A stretch of 64,000 nucleotides of DNA from Bacteroidaceae bacterium (GTDB lineage: Bacteria > Bacteroidota > Bacteroidia > Bacteroidales > Bacteroidaceae). Of the stretch, positions 1 through 9,504 are shown piece after piece; position 1 is the stretch's first letter; the number at the start of each line of letters is the position of its first letter. Under the pieces are notes generated by a model. It did not search any database, was not told where the DNA came from, and was given only the letters and a program-made list of their open reading frames with translations. Location of the stretch: the NCBI GenBank assembly GCA_024401275.1, contig JAKSLJ010000004.1, forward strand, positions 1-64,000, read 5' to 3'. A program made the translations under genes and the position numbers.

Positions 1-51
1 AGCAACAGACTCATAATCTGGAGGTCCTAGGTTCAAGCCCTAGATGGCCCA
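1..51 (+). tRNA. tRNA with CAU anticodon (Met or Ile2), 5' truncated by window edge
   Basis: The anticodon loop CTCATAA gives anticodon CAT. The T arm is a perfect stem, CTAGG/CCTAG, around loop TTCAAGC. The acceptor 3' strand is ATGGCCC with discriminator A at 51. CCA is not encoded. The 5' acceptor strand and D arm lie before the window, so elongator Met, initiator Met and lysidine-modified Ile cannot be separated. Confidence 0.85.
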
Positions 52-54
52 CCG

Positions 55-91
55 AAAATCCTTGTAAGTTAAGCACTTATGAGGATTTTTT
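55..91 (+). terminator. Rho-independent terminator after the tRNA
   Basis: Arms 55-69 and 75-89 form a nearly complete 15-bp stem with a 5-nt loop and end in a T run. It starts three bases after the tRNA end. Confidence 0.75.
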
Positions 92-238
92 GTTTTCCCA
101 GGATAAGTGTTCGTTGGTGGAATTAGATAAAAATCATCAGAAACACAAAAAAGAGTCCGACAAAAGAATATTGCCAAACTCTGTTGAATGATGAAAAATA
201 ATGTTGTTTATAGTTGTTGTTAAAAATGAATGTTTCTG

Positions 239-844
239 TTAAAAACGGTAGCCGAGAGAGAGCTGCACTGTGCTGTTGCGTGCACTGAGATTCTTATCCT
301 TGAATACGCTTATCACACCCAAGTTGGCACGAGCGTCGAGAACAATGTTCTTGAATTCATAAGAAATGCCGACAGGAACTGAGACATCGAAAGACTTTAC
401 GGTTGCGTCTCCGCCGACCAATTTGCTCATTGTATCCAGATCAACGCTTACTCCGTTTGCGGTTGCCTTGTCGTTAACCTTGAAGCCTGCCTGAACACCA
501 GCTTTGAGAGCAAGACCTTTTGCCACATAGCCGTTCAGCATGACAGGAACATTCACATAGTCGATGCCGAGAGTTGTGTCCTTGACCTTGCAGCCTTGCT
601 GTGAGTACATTGCGCCAATAGAGATACCGATGTTATCGTTGCACATATAGAGAGCTTCGGCTCCGACATTGATGCCCACCTTACTGTCCAAAGTCTGGTT
701 GTTGTCGCCCTGGAGGTTTGTGAAGTTCACACCCACCATTGGAGTTACTGTGATACTACCTGCTGCAGGAGTCTGAGCGTTAACACTAGTTGCTGAGAAG
801 AGGAATGCAATTGCGATTGCGAGATTGTTTACGAACTTTTTCAT
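239..844 (-). CDS. Outer-membrane beta-barrel protein (OMP_b-brl_2-like)
   Basis: A 201-residue precursor with a Sec signal peptide (about residues 1-23, ending SVNA before QTPAAG). The mature part alternates short beta strands and glycine turns and ends LSLGYRF, with the C-terminal Phe typical of outer-membrane barrels. The size fits the 8-10 strand barrel family common in Bacteroidales; the function is unknown. It is monocistronic and faces away from susC. Its promoter is at 996-1003. The DNA upstream of that promoter is duplicated in front of a 42-codon ORF at 11.3 kb, so the two are probably co-regulated. The start was chosen because MKKF begins the signal peptide. Confidence 0.85.
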   Translation of the reverse strand: MKKFVNNLAIAIAFLFSATSVNAQTPAAGSITVTPMVGVNFTNLQGDNNQTLDSKVGINVGAEALYMCNDNIGISIGAMYSQQGCKVKDTTLGIDYVNVPVMLNGYVAKGLALKAGVQAGFKVNDKATANGVSVDLDTMSKLVGGDATVKSFDVSVPVGISYEFKNIVLDARANLGVISVFKDKNLSARNSTVQLSLGYRF

Positions 845-995
845 AATTTTAAGTTTTTGTTTTTAGGGAACCCTGTCGAAAACGACAGGGAACCGTGGTT
901 TGTTAATGTTTTGAGTTTTAATTTTAATTTTTAATCTTTAATTTTTAATGTTAAAGTTTTTAAGTTTTGAGTGTCATTTTGTTTGTTTGACGATG

Positions 996-1107
996 CAAAG
1001 GTAGGGAGTTCTGAAAAGGTTTCGCAAACAATTCATGAAATGGTTTCGGACAAATCGTGAACTTCACAAGGTGTACGTTCTTTTCACCGATTGTACGGAA
1101 AAATAGA
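996..1107 (-). promoter_or_regulatory. Promoter and upstream operator-like block of the barrel gene
   Basis: On the minus strand TACCTTTG (996-1003) is a Bacteroidetes -7 element. Upstream are a TTCATGAA palindrome (about 1032-1039), the interrupted palindrome GTGAACTTCAC (about 1058-1068), and two direct TGTACG copies at 1072 and 1092, 20 bp apart. The block from about 981 to 1107 aligns without gaps to 11401-11527. Confidence 0.7.
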
Positions 1108-1249
1108 CTTAAAAATAGGTTTCCACTCTCTTATGTCGCTTCTGTTTTAATCTATTCAAAAAACAATCTATTTTCTTGCTATTTGAAAGTTTTTTGGTCA
1201 TTACAGCAAAAAAACATTTCGAAATATCGGGTTTTGGCGATTATTTATG

Positions 1250-1257
1250 TAAATTTG
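1250..1257 (+). promoter_or_regulatory. -7 element of the susC locus
   Basis: TAAATTTG followed by CAC, 39 bp before the SusC start. From 1108 to 1249 I see no convincing gene; a 74-codon frame there lacks family features. Confidence 0.65.
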
Positions 1258-1295
1258 CACCGCAAAAATCATACATCATAAATCAGAAATCATAA

Positions 1296-4200
1296 ATGAA
1301 TAGGTTCCTATTGATTTTATTTGCGGTTCAGCTGAATGTGCTGGCGGTTTGCGCTCAGACCGTCATTCACGGAACCGTGCAGTCGAGCGATAACCAGGAG
1401 CCGCTTGTGGGTGCAAGTGTGCTGTCGCCGAGCGGTAAGGCGCTGGGCATTACCGACATTGACGGCGCTTTCAATGTGACGATTCCTGCGAAAACAAAGC
1501 AGATCACCGTTACCTACACAGGGTACGAGAACAAGACCGTGGACGCCAAGGACGGTGTTCGCATACTGCTTTCGCCTTCTTCGGAACTGCTGGAGGAGGT
1601 GATGGTCGTGGCTTTCGGTAAGCAGAAGCGTGAGGCCTTCACGGGTGCTGCATCGGTTGTTAGCAATGAGAAGATCACCGCACAGCAGGTCAACAACCCT
1701 CTCGAAGCACTGAACGGACAGGTCAGCGGTGTGCTGATGACTACCGATAACGACATCACAGCCGACCCAACGATTCGTGTTCGTGGTATCAGTTCGCTCA
1801 ATGCCGGCAACTCTCCGCTGATCATCGTTGACGGCTTGCCATACAACGGCTATTACAGCGACATCAACCCGAACGACATCGAGTCGATGACCGTTCTGAA
1901 AGATGCTTCATCCAATGCCCTTTACGGTGCTCGCGGTGCCAATGGCGTTATCCTTATCACCACGAAACAGGCAAAGAAAGGCAATACGAAGGTGAACCTG
2001 ACAATGCGCGTCGGAAGCAATCAGGACGCTCGTGTTGATTATGATTATATCACTGACCCAGGACAGTACATGGAATCCCACTACGCTGCCCTCTATAATT
2101 ATTATGTACGCGCGAAGGGACAGAGTGCCTTTGATGCTCATCGCAACGCAAACGCCACATTCGGTAAATCGACAAGCGAAGGCGGTATAGAGTATGTGCC
2201 TTTCACAGTTCCTGCAAACCAGTATCTCGTCGGAGAGAACGGCAAGCTCAACCCTAACGCTACGCTTGGCGCAATGGTGAACTACAACGGCAAGGACTAT
2301 TGGATTCAGCCTGACGACTGGCGCGAGATAGGTCTCAGAAACGGCTTGCGACAGGAATATAACGTGAATATTACAGGCGGTCAGGAGCGACAGTCGTTCA
2401 TGGCTTCCTTGGGCTATTTCCGCAACGAAGGTCTTACGTACGGCTCTGACCTTGAGCGCTATACGGCACGAATAAAGACGGATTACGATGCCTATTCCTT
2501 CCTGAAAGTGGGCGTAAGCAGCAGCTACAGCCATAGCGTTGCCAACACGCAGTATTCCACTTTCGGCATCGTCCATAACATGGCGCCTATCTATCCGCTA
2601 TACATGAGAGATGCCAACAAGCAGATAATGACTGACAGCCATGGCAATATGTACGACTATGGCGACGGAAGCTTTGCCGGATTGAACCGTCTCATTGACG
2701 CCAATGACAACTGCGTGCAAACGGATCTCTTGGACATCAGCCAGAACACAAGCAACGCATTCAACATCCAGGGCTATGCGGACGCAACCTTCCTGAAGGA
2801 CTTCAAGCTTACCGTAAACGGAAGTGTCTATATCACGGAAAACCGTTTCCACATTGCCACTAACCCTTACTACGGGTGGAACGCCACTACTGGCGGCTAT
2901 GTGTCTGGTAGCCATTACCGTACGACAGACACCAACTTCCAGCAGCTTCTCAACTACTCGCATCTCTTCGGCAAGCATAATGTTTCGGCAATGCTCGGTC
3001 ATGAGTACAGCCGCACTACACAGATTGAGGTGGGCGGCAACAAGTCGAACATTGCTATGTATGAGCAGAACACTCATCTTGACGGTGCAATCACGAACGG
3101 AACAATCGAAGGCTACGAGACGATGTATAATGTGGAAGGTTTCTTCTTCCGTGGACTTTACGACTACGACAGCCGTTACTTCGCGAATGCTTCCTTCCGT
3201 CGCGATGCCTCTTCACGTTTCCATCCTGACCATCGCTGGGGTAACTTCTGGTCGGTCGGTGGCGCATGGATAATCTCTCGCGAGGAATGGTATGGCAAGG
3301 ACAAGTTTGTCAACCTCCTCAAGCTGAAGACAAGCTACGGCGAACAGGGCAACGACAACATCGGCTCGTTCCGCTATGCCGACTACTATCGCCTTGAAAG
3401 TGTCAACGACGAGGTTTCATACATCTTCGACACAAAGGGCAACAAGGAGATTACATGGGAAACTGTAGGTTCGTTCAATATCGGTGCTGAGTTTGAAATT
3501 CTGAAAGGTCGCGTGAAGGGCGACTTGGAGTTCTACAATCGCAAGACAAGTGACATGCTCATGTGGTTCAGCGTGCCTTACAACCTTGGCTACAGCGGCT
3601 ACTACGACAATATCGGTGACATGACAAACCGCGGCTTGGAGTTTGACCTTACAGCACAAATCATCAAGACGAAGAACATCGATTGGTCGCTGAATGCCAA
3701 CATCACATGGCAGCACAATCGCCTCAGTTACCTCCCTGAAGAGAAGAAGGGCTACACGGCTAAGACTGCCGACGGCGATACATACCACGGCTACCAGAGC
3801 TCTTACATCTTCTATGGCGAAGGCCTCCCAATGCGCTCTTGGTATCTTAAGGATTATGCCGGAGTCAACGAGCAAGGACTTTCCACTTGGTACTACACCG
3901 ACACCGATGGCACTCGCAAGCCGACGACAGACTTCGACAAGGCAAACTACTACCTTTGCGGTTCGGCAATGCCTGATGTCTATGGCGGTTTCGGCACTAC
4001 GCTCAATGCCTTCGGCTTCGACTTCACGGCAAACTTCATCTATTCTCTTGGCGGAAAGATGATTGACTACGGTTATATGCAGCTCATGACTCCGCCTATG
4101 ACATCATCTACCGGATACAACTACCACAAGGATATCTTCAACGCATGGTCAGAGACTAACACCAGCAGCAATATTCCTCGTTGGCAGTATGGCGATGAAT

Positions 4201-4460
4201 CGACATCTTACATCTCAAGTCGTTTCCTCACCAGTGGCAGTTATCTCTCGCTCCGTGGCTTGACTCTCGGCTACACTCTGCCAAAGTCGCTCACATCGAA
4301 GTGGCACATCAGCAAGCTTCGTCTCTATGTGGCAGCAGACAATGTGCTCTACTGGACAGCACGCGACGGCTTCGACCCTCGTAACTCCACAACCTACAGC
4401 TACGCTTCAAGCTATCATCCTATCCGCACAATCTCAGGCGGTTTGCAAATTGATCTTTAG
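1296..4460 (+). CDS. SusC/RagA-type TonB-linked outer-membrane transporter
   Basis: 1054 residues. The signal peptide is about 1-20 (ending VCAQ). A carboxypeptidase-regulatory-like beta domain follows (about 22-100, VIHGTVQSSDNQEPLVGASV). The plug is at about 110-230, with the family signatures TIRVRGISSLNAGNSPLIIV and LKDASSNALYGARGANGVI. The rest is the large beta barrel. Such proteins import nutrients across the outer membrane with a SusD lipoprotein, using TonB. The start is the only Met before the signal peptide, 39 bp after the -7 element. SusD follows after 251 bp of repeat-rich DNA. No glycoside hydrolase is nearby, so the substrate is not evident; the downstream M64 peptidase makes a peptide or glycoprotein possible. 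Confidence 0.95.
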   Translation: MNRFLLILFAVQLNVLAVCAQTVIHGTVQSSDNQEPLVGASVLSPSGKALGITDIDGAFNVTIPAKTKQITVTYTGYENKTVDAKDGVRILLSPSSELLEEVMVVAFGKQKREAFTGAASVVSNEKITAQQVNNPLEALNGQVSGVLMTTDNDITADPTIRVRGISSLNAGNSPLIIVDGLPYNGYYSDINPNDIESMTVLKDASSNALYGARGANGVILITTKQAKKGNTKVNLTMRVGSNQDARVDYDYITDPGQYMESHYAALYNYYVRAKGQSAFDAHRNANATFGKSTSEGGIEYVPFTVPANQYLVGENGKLNPNATLGAMVNYNGKDYWIQPDDWREIGLRNGLRQEYNVNITGGQERQSFMASLGYFRNEGLTYGSDLERYTARIKTDYDAYSFLKVGVSSSYSHSVANTQYSTFGIVHNMAPIYPLYMRDANKQIMTDSHGNMYDYGDGSFAGLNRLIDANDNCVQTDLLDISQNTSNAFNIQGYADATFLKDFKLTVNGSVYITENRFHIATNPYYGWNATTGGYVSGSHYRTTDTNFQQLLNYSHLFGKHNVSAMLGHEYSRTTQIEVGGNKSNIAMYEQNTHLDGAITNGTIEGYETMYNVEGFFFRGLYDYDSRYFANASFRRDASSRFHPDHRWGNFWSVGGAWIISREEWYGKDKFVNLLKLKTSYGEQGNDNIGSFRYADYYRLESVNDEVSYIFDTKGNKEITWETVGSFNIGAEFEILKGRVKGDLEFYNRKTSDMLMWFSVPYNLGYSGYYDNIGDMTNRGLEFDLTAQIIKTKNIDWSLNANITWQHNRLSYLPEEKKGYTAKTADGDTYHGYQSSYIFYGEGLPMRSWYLKDYAGVNEQGLSTWYYTDTDGTRKPTTDFDKANYYLCGSAMPDVYGGFGTTLNAFGFDFTANFIYSLGGKMIDYGYMQLMTPPMTSSTGYNYHKDIFNAWSETNTSSNIPRWQYGDESTSYISSRFLTSGSYLSLRGLTLGYTLPKSLTSKWHISKLRLYVAADNVLYWTARDGFDPRNSTTYSYASSYHPIRTISGGLQIDL

Positions 4461-4478
4461 GTTAATCTATTTACAGTG

Positions 4479-4675
4479 CCTGGAGGGCACTACAGCCTCG
4501 TAGAGGCGGAGAGTAACCGGGGGCAACGCCCTCGGAGGTAAAGACCACAACAAAAGGATGTGCCTGGAAGGCACTACCTTATAAGTATGAGGTACTGCCC
4601 TCCAGGCAGATGTTCCCTTAGAGCCCTAAAGTCCGAGGGCGTTGCCCCCGGTTACTCAGATACTGGCTTCCAGCC
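4479..4675. repeat. Long imperfect inverted repeat between susC and susD
   Basis: About 23 bp (TAACCGGGGGCAACGCCCTC...) near 4514-4536 recurs inverted near 4631-4653. Outer TGCCTGGAGGGCACTAC and GTACTGCCCTCCAGGCA also pair. The nested palindromes could fold in the mRNA and set the susC:susD ratio; that is inference. Confidence 0.7.
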
Positions 4676-4711
4676 AGTTCATGAATAGTGAAAAATAAAT
4701 CGTAAATTGAT

Positions 4712-6493
4712 ATGATGAAACTAAACAATATATTACATAAAATTCTGCATTCTGCATTCTGCATTCTGCTTTTAACCCTGTGTCTGTCGCTCTCTTCGTG
4801 CATTGAGGAAAGCACTCCTACCAGTGGTGTCATCGACAAGCAGCTTGAGGGTGCTTCGCTTCTTGGCATGAGCAACTCCATAGCCGGCTACATGAACACA
4901 AACAATACATCAAGCAGCGACTATACTGCCATCGGTTATCCTGGCATCATGCTGTGGCGTGAGGTTATGGCAAACGACTGGGCACCACTCACCACTGACT
5001 ATGACTACTTCACATACTACGCCAGCGGTCAGTATATCGGCGACTACTACGCTCAGGGCATTATATGGATGTTCTACTATTACCTCATCCAGAAGTGCAA
5101 CCTGCTCATCGGAATGGAAAATGCTTCCTCACCGGAGAACCGCCAGTACCTTGGCAATGCGCTCGTCTATCGTGCCATGGCATACTTCGACCTTGCGCGT
5201 TTCTATGAGTATAAGCACACCGGTATCGAGAGCCTTGATGCAAATGCAGAGAGCATTGGCTGCATGGGACTTACCGTGCCTATCACAACAGAGAAGACCA
5301 CTGAGGAGCAGTCACGCCACAATCCTCGTGCGCCATATTACGAGATGTATCGAATGATTCTCACTGACCTCCTTCGTGCGGAAGAGATGCTTTCTGGTTT
5401 TGAGAAGGCACGCGTGAAGTCAGAGGCTTCGCTTGCCGTTTGTCATGGCATGATGGCTCGTTTCTGGCTTGAACTTGGTAGCCGTTTCGAGAAGAATCCT
5501 GACGACCTTTCAGCAGCTCTCTCTCATGAAAACGATGGCGCATTGAGTGGTTACAAGGCATTGAACATCAAGACTGCAAGCGATTGCTTCGCCAATGCCC
5601 GCACATTCGCACAGAAGGCTATCAGCGAGAGTGGTTGCCGTCCTCTCACTGCCAACGATTGGTACAACCCAAACAACGGCTTCAATACTGCAAACGACTC
5701 TTGGATGTGGGCTATTCTCATGGGTAGCAACGATGCTGCGGTAACGGATTATTCGTGGGACAGCTGGGTTTCATTCACTGCGCCGGAAGCTGACTTCGGT
5801 GTTTCTTGCACCCAGTATCGCAACTCGCGCATGATAGATGCGAAGCTCTTTCAAAGCATTCCTTCTACCGACTGGCGCCGCTACACTTGGATTGATCCTG
5901 CCGACTTCAACATGACTGGTACTGAGGCTGCCGACAATTTCAAGAAGAAGTATCAGACAGAGCATAATGTGACCTCGCTCACTTACGACGAATGGCATTC
6001 TCTTGGCGCATACGTTGGCTTCAAGTTCCATCCGGGACAGGGCAACCGCACGGTGTATAAGACTGGTAATGAGGTGGATGTTCCGCTGATGCGCATCGAG
6101 GAAATGTACCTTATCAGCGCCGAGGCAACTGCTCATGTTGACGGTTGGGCGGCTGGTTCACAGGAGATGACAGACTTCGTTTCCGCATATCGCGACAATG
6201 CCTACAGCTTCACTGCCACTTCCGAAGCTGATTTCAACGAGGAACTCCTTCGCCAGAAGCGCATTGAGTTCTGGGGTGAAGGCATCACCATGTTCGACTA
6301 CAAGCGTCTCTCTCACGCTGTTTGCCGTGGATATGCAGGCACAAACCACCCATCTGCTTACCGCCTGAACTCCGTAGAAGGTTGCTGTCCGCCATGGATG
6401 ACTCTCTACATCACCAGCGGCGAAGCAAATATGAACGACAAACTCATCCTCAATCCAAACCCTTCGGGCGTAATCTCCGCTTGGGAAGAGTAA
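4712..6493 (+). CDS. SusD/RagB-type nutrient-binding lipoprotein
   Basis: 593 residues. The lipoprotein signal ends LSLSSC, so Cys30 would be the lipidated residue. The body is the helical TPR-like SusD fold. Recognisable parts are an N-terminal segment with YYLIQKCNLLIGMENA, then ALVYRAMAYFDLARFYE, and the C-terminal RQKRIEFWGEGITMFDYKRL typical of RagB/SusD. It would cap the SusC barrel and bind substrate at the cell surface. The signal-peptide codons include three tandem copies of ATTCTGC, an unusual low-complexity stretch. Two Met codons open the ORF and either could start it. Confidence 0.93.
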   Translation: MMKLNNILHKILHSAFCILLLTLCLSLSSCIEESTPTSGVIDKQLEGASLLGMSNSIAGYMNTNNTSSSDYTAIGYPGIMLWREVMANDWAPLTTDYDYFTYYASGQYIGDYYAQGIIWMFYYYLIQKCNLLIGMENASSPENRQYLGNALVYRAMAYFDLARFYEYKHTGIESLDANAESIGCMGLTVPITTEKTTEEQSRHNPRAPYYEMYRMILTDLLRAEEMLSGFEKARVKSEASLAVCHGMMARFWLELGSRFEKNPDDLSAALSHENDGALSGYKALNIKTASDCFANARTFAQKAISESGCRPLTANDWYNPNNGFNTANDSWMWAILMGSNDAAVTDYSWDSWVSFTAPEADFGVSCTQYRNSRMIDAKLFQSIPSTDWRRYTWIDPADFNMTGTEAADNFKKKYQTEHNVTSLTYDEWHSLGAYVGFKFHPGQGNRTVYKTGNEVDVPLMRIEEMYLISAEATAHVDGWAAGSQEMTDFVSAYRDNAYSFTATSEADFNEELLRQKRIEFWGEGITMFDYKRLSHAVCRGYAGTNHPSAYRLNSVEGCCPPWMTLYITSGEANMNDKLILNPNPSGVISAWEE

Positions 6494-6496
6494 AAG

Positions 6497-6611
6497 CCCC
6501 CTACCCCCCGAAGGGGGAACTTTTAATAGCTTTTTCGGTATAAAACAGACATATTTTCCCCATGCCTCCAAAACAAATAAAGATTCCCCCTTCGGGGGAT
6601 AGGGGGCTAAA
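6497..6611. repeat. Inverted C/G-rich repeat pair between susD and the next lipoprotein
   Basis: AGCCCCCTACCCCCCGAAGG at about 6495-6514 is matched in inverted orientation by CCCCCTTCGGGGGATAGGGG at about 6586-6605. Each also forms a small hairpin. Related copies occur at 7588-7740 and 23205-23236. Confidence 0.7.
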
Positions 6612-6624
6612 CAATAAATCCGTA

Positions 6625-7587
6625 ATGATGAAAGCAAAAGTAATCATACTTAATACTTATTACTTGTTACTTATTACTTCGCTCTGCCTTGTTGCCTGCT
6701 CTTCCAATGACGACAACTGGCAGCCGGGCGAGAAGGTCTCTGACGCTTGCCAGCAAGTGTATTTCGCAAGTTCAAACCAGTCGGCTCCCGACTATATGAT
6801 CGGCGATGCAGCCGAGATGTCTCTCGTTGTGAAGCGCACAAAGACTAACGGCTCCGTAACCGTACCTATCCGCATCCTTGAAGCGGATTCAGACCTCAGC
6901 ATTCCTGAAACTGTAACCTTCAAGGACGGTGAGGACGAGGCAACGGTTCTCGTCACTGGCCCTGAGAAGCTTGAGGAAGGTCGCGACTATAAGTTCTCCG
7001 TTCAGCTTGACGGTGACAATGTAGATCCTTACGCAAAGCTCGACGGCAGCACTAAGTTCTTCGGCACCATGCGACTCTCAGTGCCTGTGCCTATCTACTG
7101 TGCGCTCCTCGTAGGCAGCCAGTACAAGAACTTCTATCATCTCGTCTATCTGCGCGACCATAAGGTGGTGTTCCCTAACTTCTTCAATTCCGGTGTGAAG
7201 CTTGAGGTTGGCTACGACGACTCAAACTCAAAGGTCTCTCTCCTCGGCGTTGGTCAGGAGAAGGAGGGTACTGACGATGACGGCAATCCATACACCTACA
7301 ACACATGGGACGAAACCGTCAGCTCTTATGGCGCAGAACTATTCTCTTACACCTTCGTCGACAACAACCAAACGTATTACAACTACGACAACGCCCCTTA
7401 CGACCTCTGGTTCTACAACGACTACAGCTACTGGTATCCAACACAGGGCTACATGTACCTCTGCTTCTATTCGTACAACATGGACGGCACAGCAGGCTAC
7501 TACTACCTCTACATCTATCCGAACGTTGTCTCTGACGACAAAATCTACCCAGAATACCCTCTCTTCACTAATGTCGTAGAGGAATAA
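6625..7587 (+). CDS. Lipoprotein encoded downstream of SusD (SusE/F position)
   Basis: 320 residues from Met at 6625. This start is preferred because it gives an N terminus MMKAKVIILNTYYLLLITSL followed by lipobox LVAC, whereas the longer frame begins inside an intergenic repeat. Residues about 35-140 look like a beta-sandwich (VYFASSNQSAPDYMIGDAAE, then SIPETVTFKDGEDEATVLVT), reminiscent of Calx-beta/DUF4843-like surface lipoproteins. The C-terminal half is rich in Tyr, Asn and Asp. By position it is probably an accessory ligand-binding lipoprotein of the SusCD complex. The substrate is unknown. Confidence 0.75.
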   Translation: MMKAKVIILNTYYLLLITSLCLVACSSNDDNWQPGEKVSDACQQVYFASSNQSAPDYMIGDAAEMSLVVKRTKTNGSVTVPIRILEADSDLSIPETVTFKDGEDEATVLVTGPEKLEEGRDYKFSVQLDGDNVDPYAKLDGSTKFFGTMRLSVPVPIYCALLVGSQYKNFYHLVYLRDHKVVFPNFFNSGVKLEVGYDDSNSKVSLLGVGQEKEGTDDDGNPYTYNTWDETVSSYGAELFSYTFVDNNQTYYNYDNAPYDLWFYNDYSYWYPTQGYMYLCFYSYNMDGTAGYYYLYIYPNVVSDDKIYPEYPLFTNVVEE

Positions 7588-7740
7588 CGACCCCTCCCGA
7601 CCTCCCCACAAGGGGAGGGGAAACCCAAAACCGACACAAATACAAAATATAACCTCATCCCCTCTACTGCCGCACAAGGTCCTCCGCCCCCGTTTGGGGG
7701 GTAGGGGGCTCTGGAGTTAGAGGGGGTCCTAAAAACCAAA
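7588..7740. repeat. C/G-rich palindromic intergenic repeats
   Basis: ACCCCTCCCGACCTCCCCAC followed by AAGGGGAGGGG forms a hairpin near 7591-7620. CCGCCCCCGTTTGGGGGG with TAGGGGGCT lies near 7685-7709. No credible ORF is present. Confidence 0.55.
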
Positions 7741-7745
7741 TAATT

Positions 7746-8360
7746 ATGAAGAAAATCTTTACTCTTTTCATGTTCGCTGTCATCTCTTTGACAGCAAGTG
7801 CTTACACTGGCTCAGGTTGCTTCTCTGCATGGTATGACACCTATGGCTACTTCGATCAGGAGTGGTCGAACAACGGCAACGCCTACACATTCTCAAACTT
7901 CCTCAACAGCGGCTGTGACCTCGTGGCTACAATCACGGGCGAAGGCGCTCCTGCCGAATATGGCGGCACACAGTACAGCGTAGCTCTCTCTGCTCCTGGC
8001 ACAGCTTCTTACGAGAATGGCGGCTACTTCTATTTCTGCGATGCAAACGGCTATTTCGCAGGACTCTACCCTGATCCTACAAAAGACTATCTCGTGATGT
8101 GCGCTTATCCTGCATACAGCTACATCGTTAAGGATGACCCAACTTACGGCTCTTACCTCTGCGTCGGCGCATATTGGGACACAGCCTACAGCGCATGGGA
8201 TTACATCTACATCTATTTCACAGGTGCAGACGATCCAGAAAGTATTAATGGCGCTTCCATTTCACAGAAGTCAGCAACAGGCAAGTTCCTCAGCAACGGC
8301 CGCGTAGTTGTTCGTCGTGGCAACAGCCTCTTCGACACAGCCGGCAAGCAAATAAATTGA
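7746..8360 (+). CDS. Small secreted protein with C-terminal tail motif
   Basis: 204 residues. The signal peptide is about 1-19 (MKKIFTLFMFAVISLTASA). The middle is rich in Tyr, Gly, Asp and Trp and resembles the C-terminal half of the preceding lipoprotein (repeated YxYxY segments). The last 30 residues contain KFLSNGRVVVRRGNSLFDTA, close to short C-terminal tails on many secreted Bacteroidales proteins. I do not recognise a catalytic family. It is co-directional with the SusCD genes and probably co-transcribed as a surface or periplasmic accessory. Confidence 0.7.
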   Translation: MKKIFTLFMFAVISLTASAYTGSGCFSAWYDTYGYFDQEWSNNGNAYTFSNFLNSGCDLVATITGEGAPAEYGGTQYSVALSAPGTASYENGGYFYFCDANGYFAGLYPDPTKDYLVMCAYPAYSYIVKDDPTYGSYLCVGAYWDTAYSAWDYIYIYFTGADDPESINGASISQKSATGKFLSNGRVVVRRGNSLFDTAGKQIN

Positions 8361-8440
8361 TAATTGACAATTGATAATGGATAATTGGGCTGCAAAACAA
8401 ATAATTATCAATTTTCCATTATCCATTATCAATTTTATTC
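8356..8440. repeat. AT-rich inverted spacer repeat
   Basis: The left half repeats TGATAATTGACAATTGATAA-type units. The right half carries ATTATCAATTTTCCATTATC, its inverse. Together they would form a long AT-rich hairpin between the two genes. Confidence 0.6.
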
Positions 8441-8441
8441 A

Positions 8442-9305
8442 ATGAAGAACTATTCCCTTATTATTATCGGAAGTGCTATCTTGGCTTGCGCCTACGCTTG
8501 CTTCATAGCACCATATAAGATCGTGCCCGGTGGCGTTTACGGTATTTCCATAGTACTGCATCACGTCACCAAGGGCACGTTCGACATTTTTCCTGACGGT
8601 TTGCCTATCGGTACCACGTCGTTGCTGTTCAACATCCCGTTCGTCGTGCTTGCCACAAAGTATCTTGGACTTGATTCGGGCGGCAAGACAGTAACGGCTT
8701 TCGTGCTCATCTCCTTGTTTACCGATCTCTTTACCTATCTTTGTGGCGGCGAAGCGTTGGTGAAGGACGACATTCTGCTCAGCTGCTTCTATGGTGGAGC
8801 AATGATGGGCGTCGGAGTGGCAATGATATTCAATGGCAATGGCACTTGCGCAGGTACGGATGTCGTGGCAAGACTTATTGCGAGATACACACATTCCAAG
8901 GTAAATGCCATGATAATGATTGTCGATTCTACGATTGTCATCTTCGGTCTTCTGGCATTCCGCGACCTCACCATCCCGCTCTATTCGTGGCTCGTGATAT
9001 TCATCTTCAGCTACACCGTAGGCATTCTTTACAAGGGAGAGCAGTTCAAGTCGGTCTTCATCGTCACGAACAAGCCGGAGGAAGTGCGACAGATTCTTAT
9101 CAGCGAAGAACTCAAGATCGGCGGCAACTACCTCAACGCACAAGGTCTCACCAAACTTGACGACAAAAAGATAGTCTTCGCCATGGTCAGGAGAAAGAAG
9201 ATAACAAAGCTTCGCAAGCAGGTGGAAGCCGTTGACGAGAATGTATTCTTCATCGTCATGGATCTCACGCAAGAAAGTTATTATTATTCCACAAGAGGTT
9301 GGTAA
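8442..9305 (+). CDS. YitT family membrane protein (DUF161 + DUF2179)
   Basis: 287 residues from Met at 8442; the upstream in-frame Met lies in the spacer repeat and would add a spurious prefix. Five or six transmembrane helices fill residues 1-200 (YSLIIIGSAILACAYACFIA at the start; GGAMMGVGVAMIFNGNGTCA with GTDVVARLIARYTHSK in the middle). A soluble DUF2179 domain of about 80 residues ends the protein (VFIVTNKPEEVRQILISEEL ... VFFIVMDLTQESYYYS). The family function is poorly known, possibly transport or sensing. It may be read from the SusCD operon, but this family is usually independent of PULs. Confidence 0.88.
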   Translation: MKNYSLIIIGSAILACAYACFIAPYKIVPGGVYGISIVLHHVTKGTFDIFPDGLPIGTTSLLFNIPFVVLATKYLGLDSGGKTVTAFVLISLFTDLFTYLCGGEALVKDDILLSCFYGGAMMGVGVAMIFNGNGTCAGTDVVARLIARYTHSKVNAMIMIVDSTIVIFGLLAFRDLTIPLYSWLVIFIFSYTVGILYKGEQFKSVFIVTNKPEEVRQILISEELKIGGNYLNAQGLTKLDDKKIVFAMVRRKKITKLRKQVEAVDENVFFIVMDLTQESYYYSTRGW

Positions 9306-9504
9306 AAAAAATGGAAGATTACTTTTTATTGCTTACGCAAGAAATCTTAACTTCGTAGAAATCTAAAGGCTAACGCCAGAAATATTTTCTCCAAAGATTT
9401 CCACAATTAGATTTCTAGCCGATAGGCTATAAAATAAACTTCTACTAAATTGTTAAGCGAATGCTGAATTGTAAATTGTAAATTGTAACTCCGTAAATCT
9501 GTAA
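9306..9504. other. Intergenic region with imperfect inverted repeats
   Basis: AGAAATCT/AGATTTCT-type arms recur between 9345 and 9420 and TAAATTGTAAATTGTAA spacer repeats between 9460 and 9500. No clear -7 element for the next gene is visible. Confidence 0.4.

Noticed and set aside
1057-1281. 74-codon ORF before susC
   Set aside because: It overlaps the operator block and the susC promoter, and has no recognisable domain.
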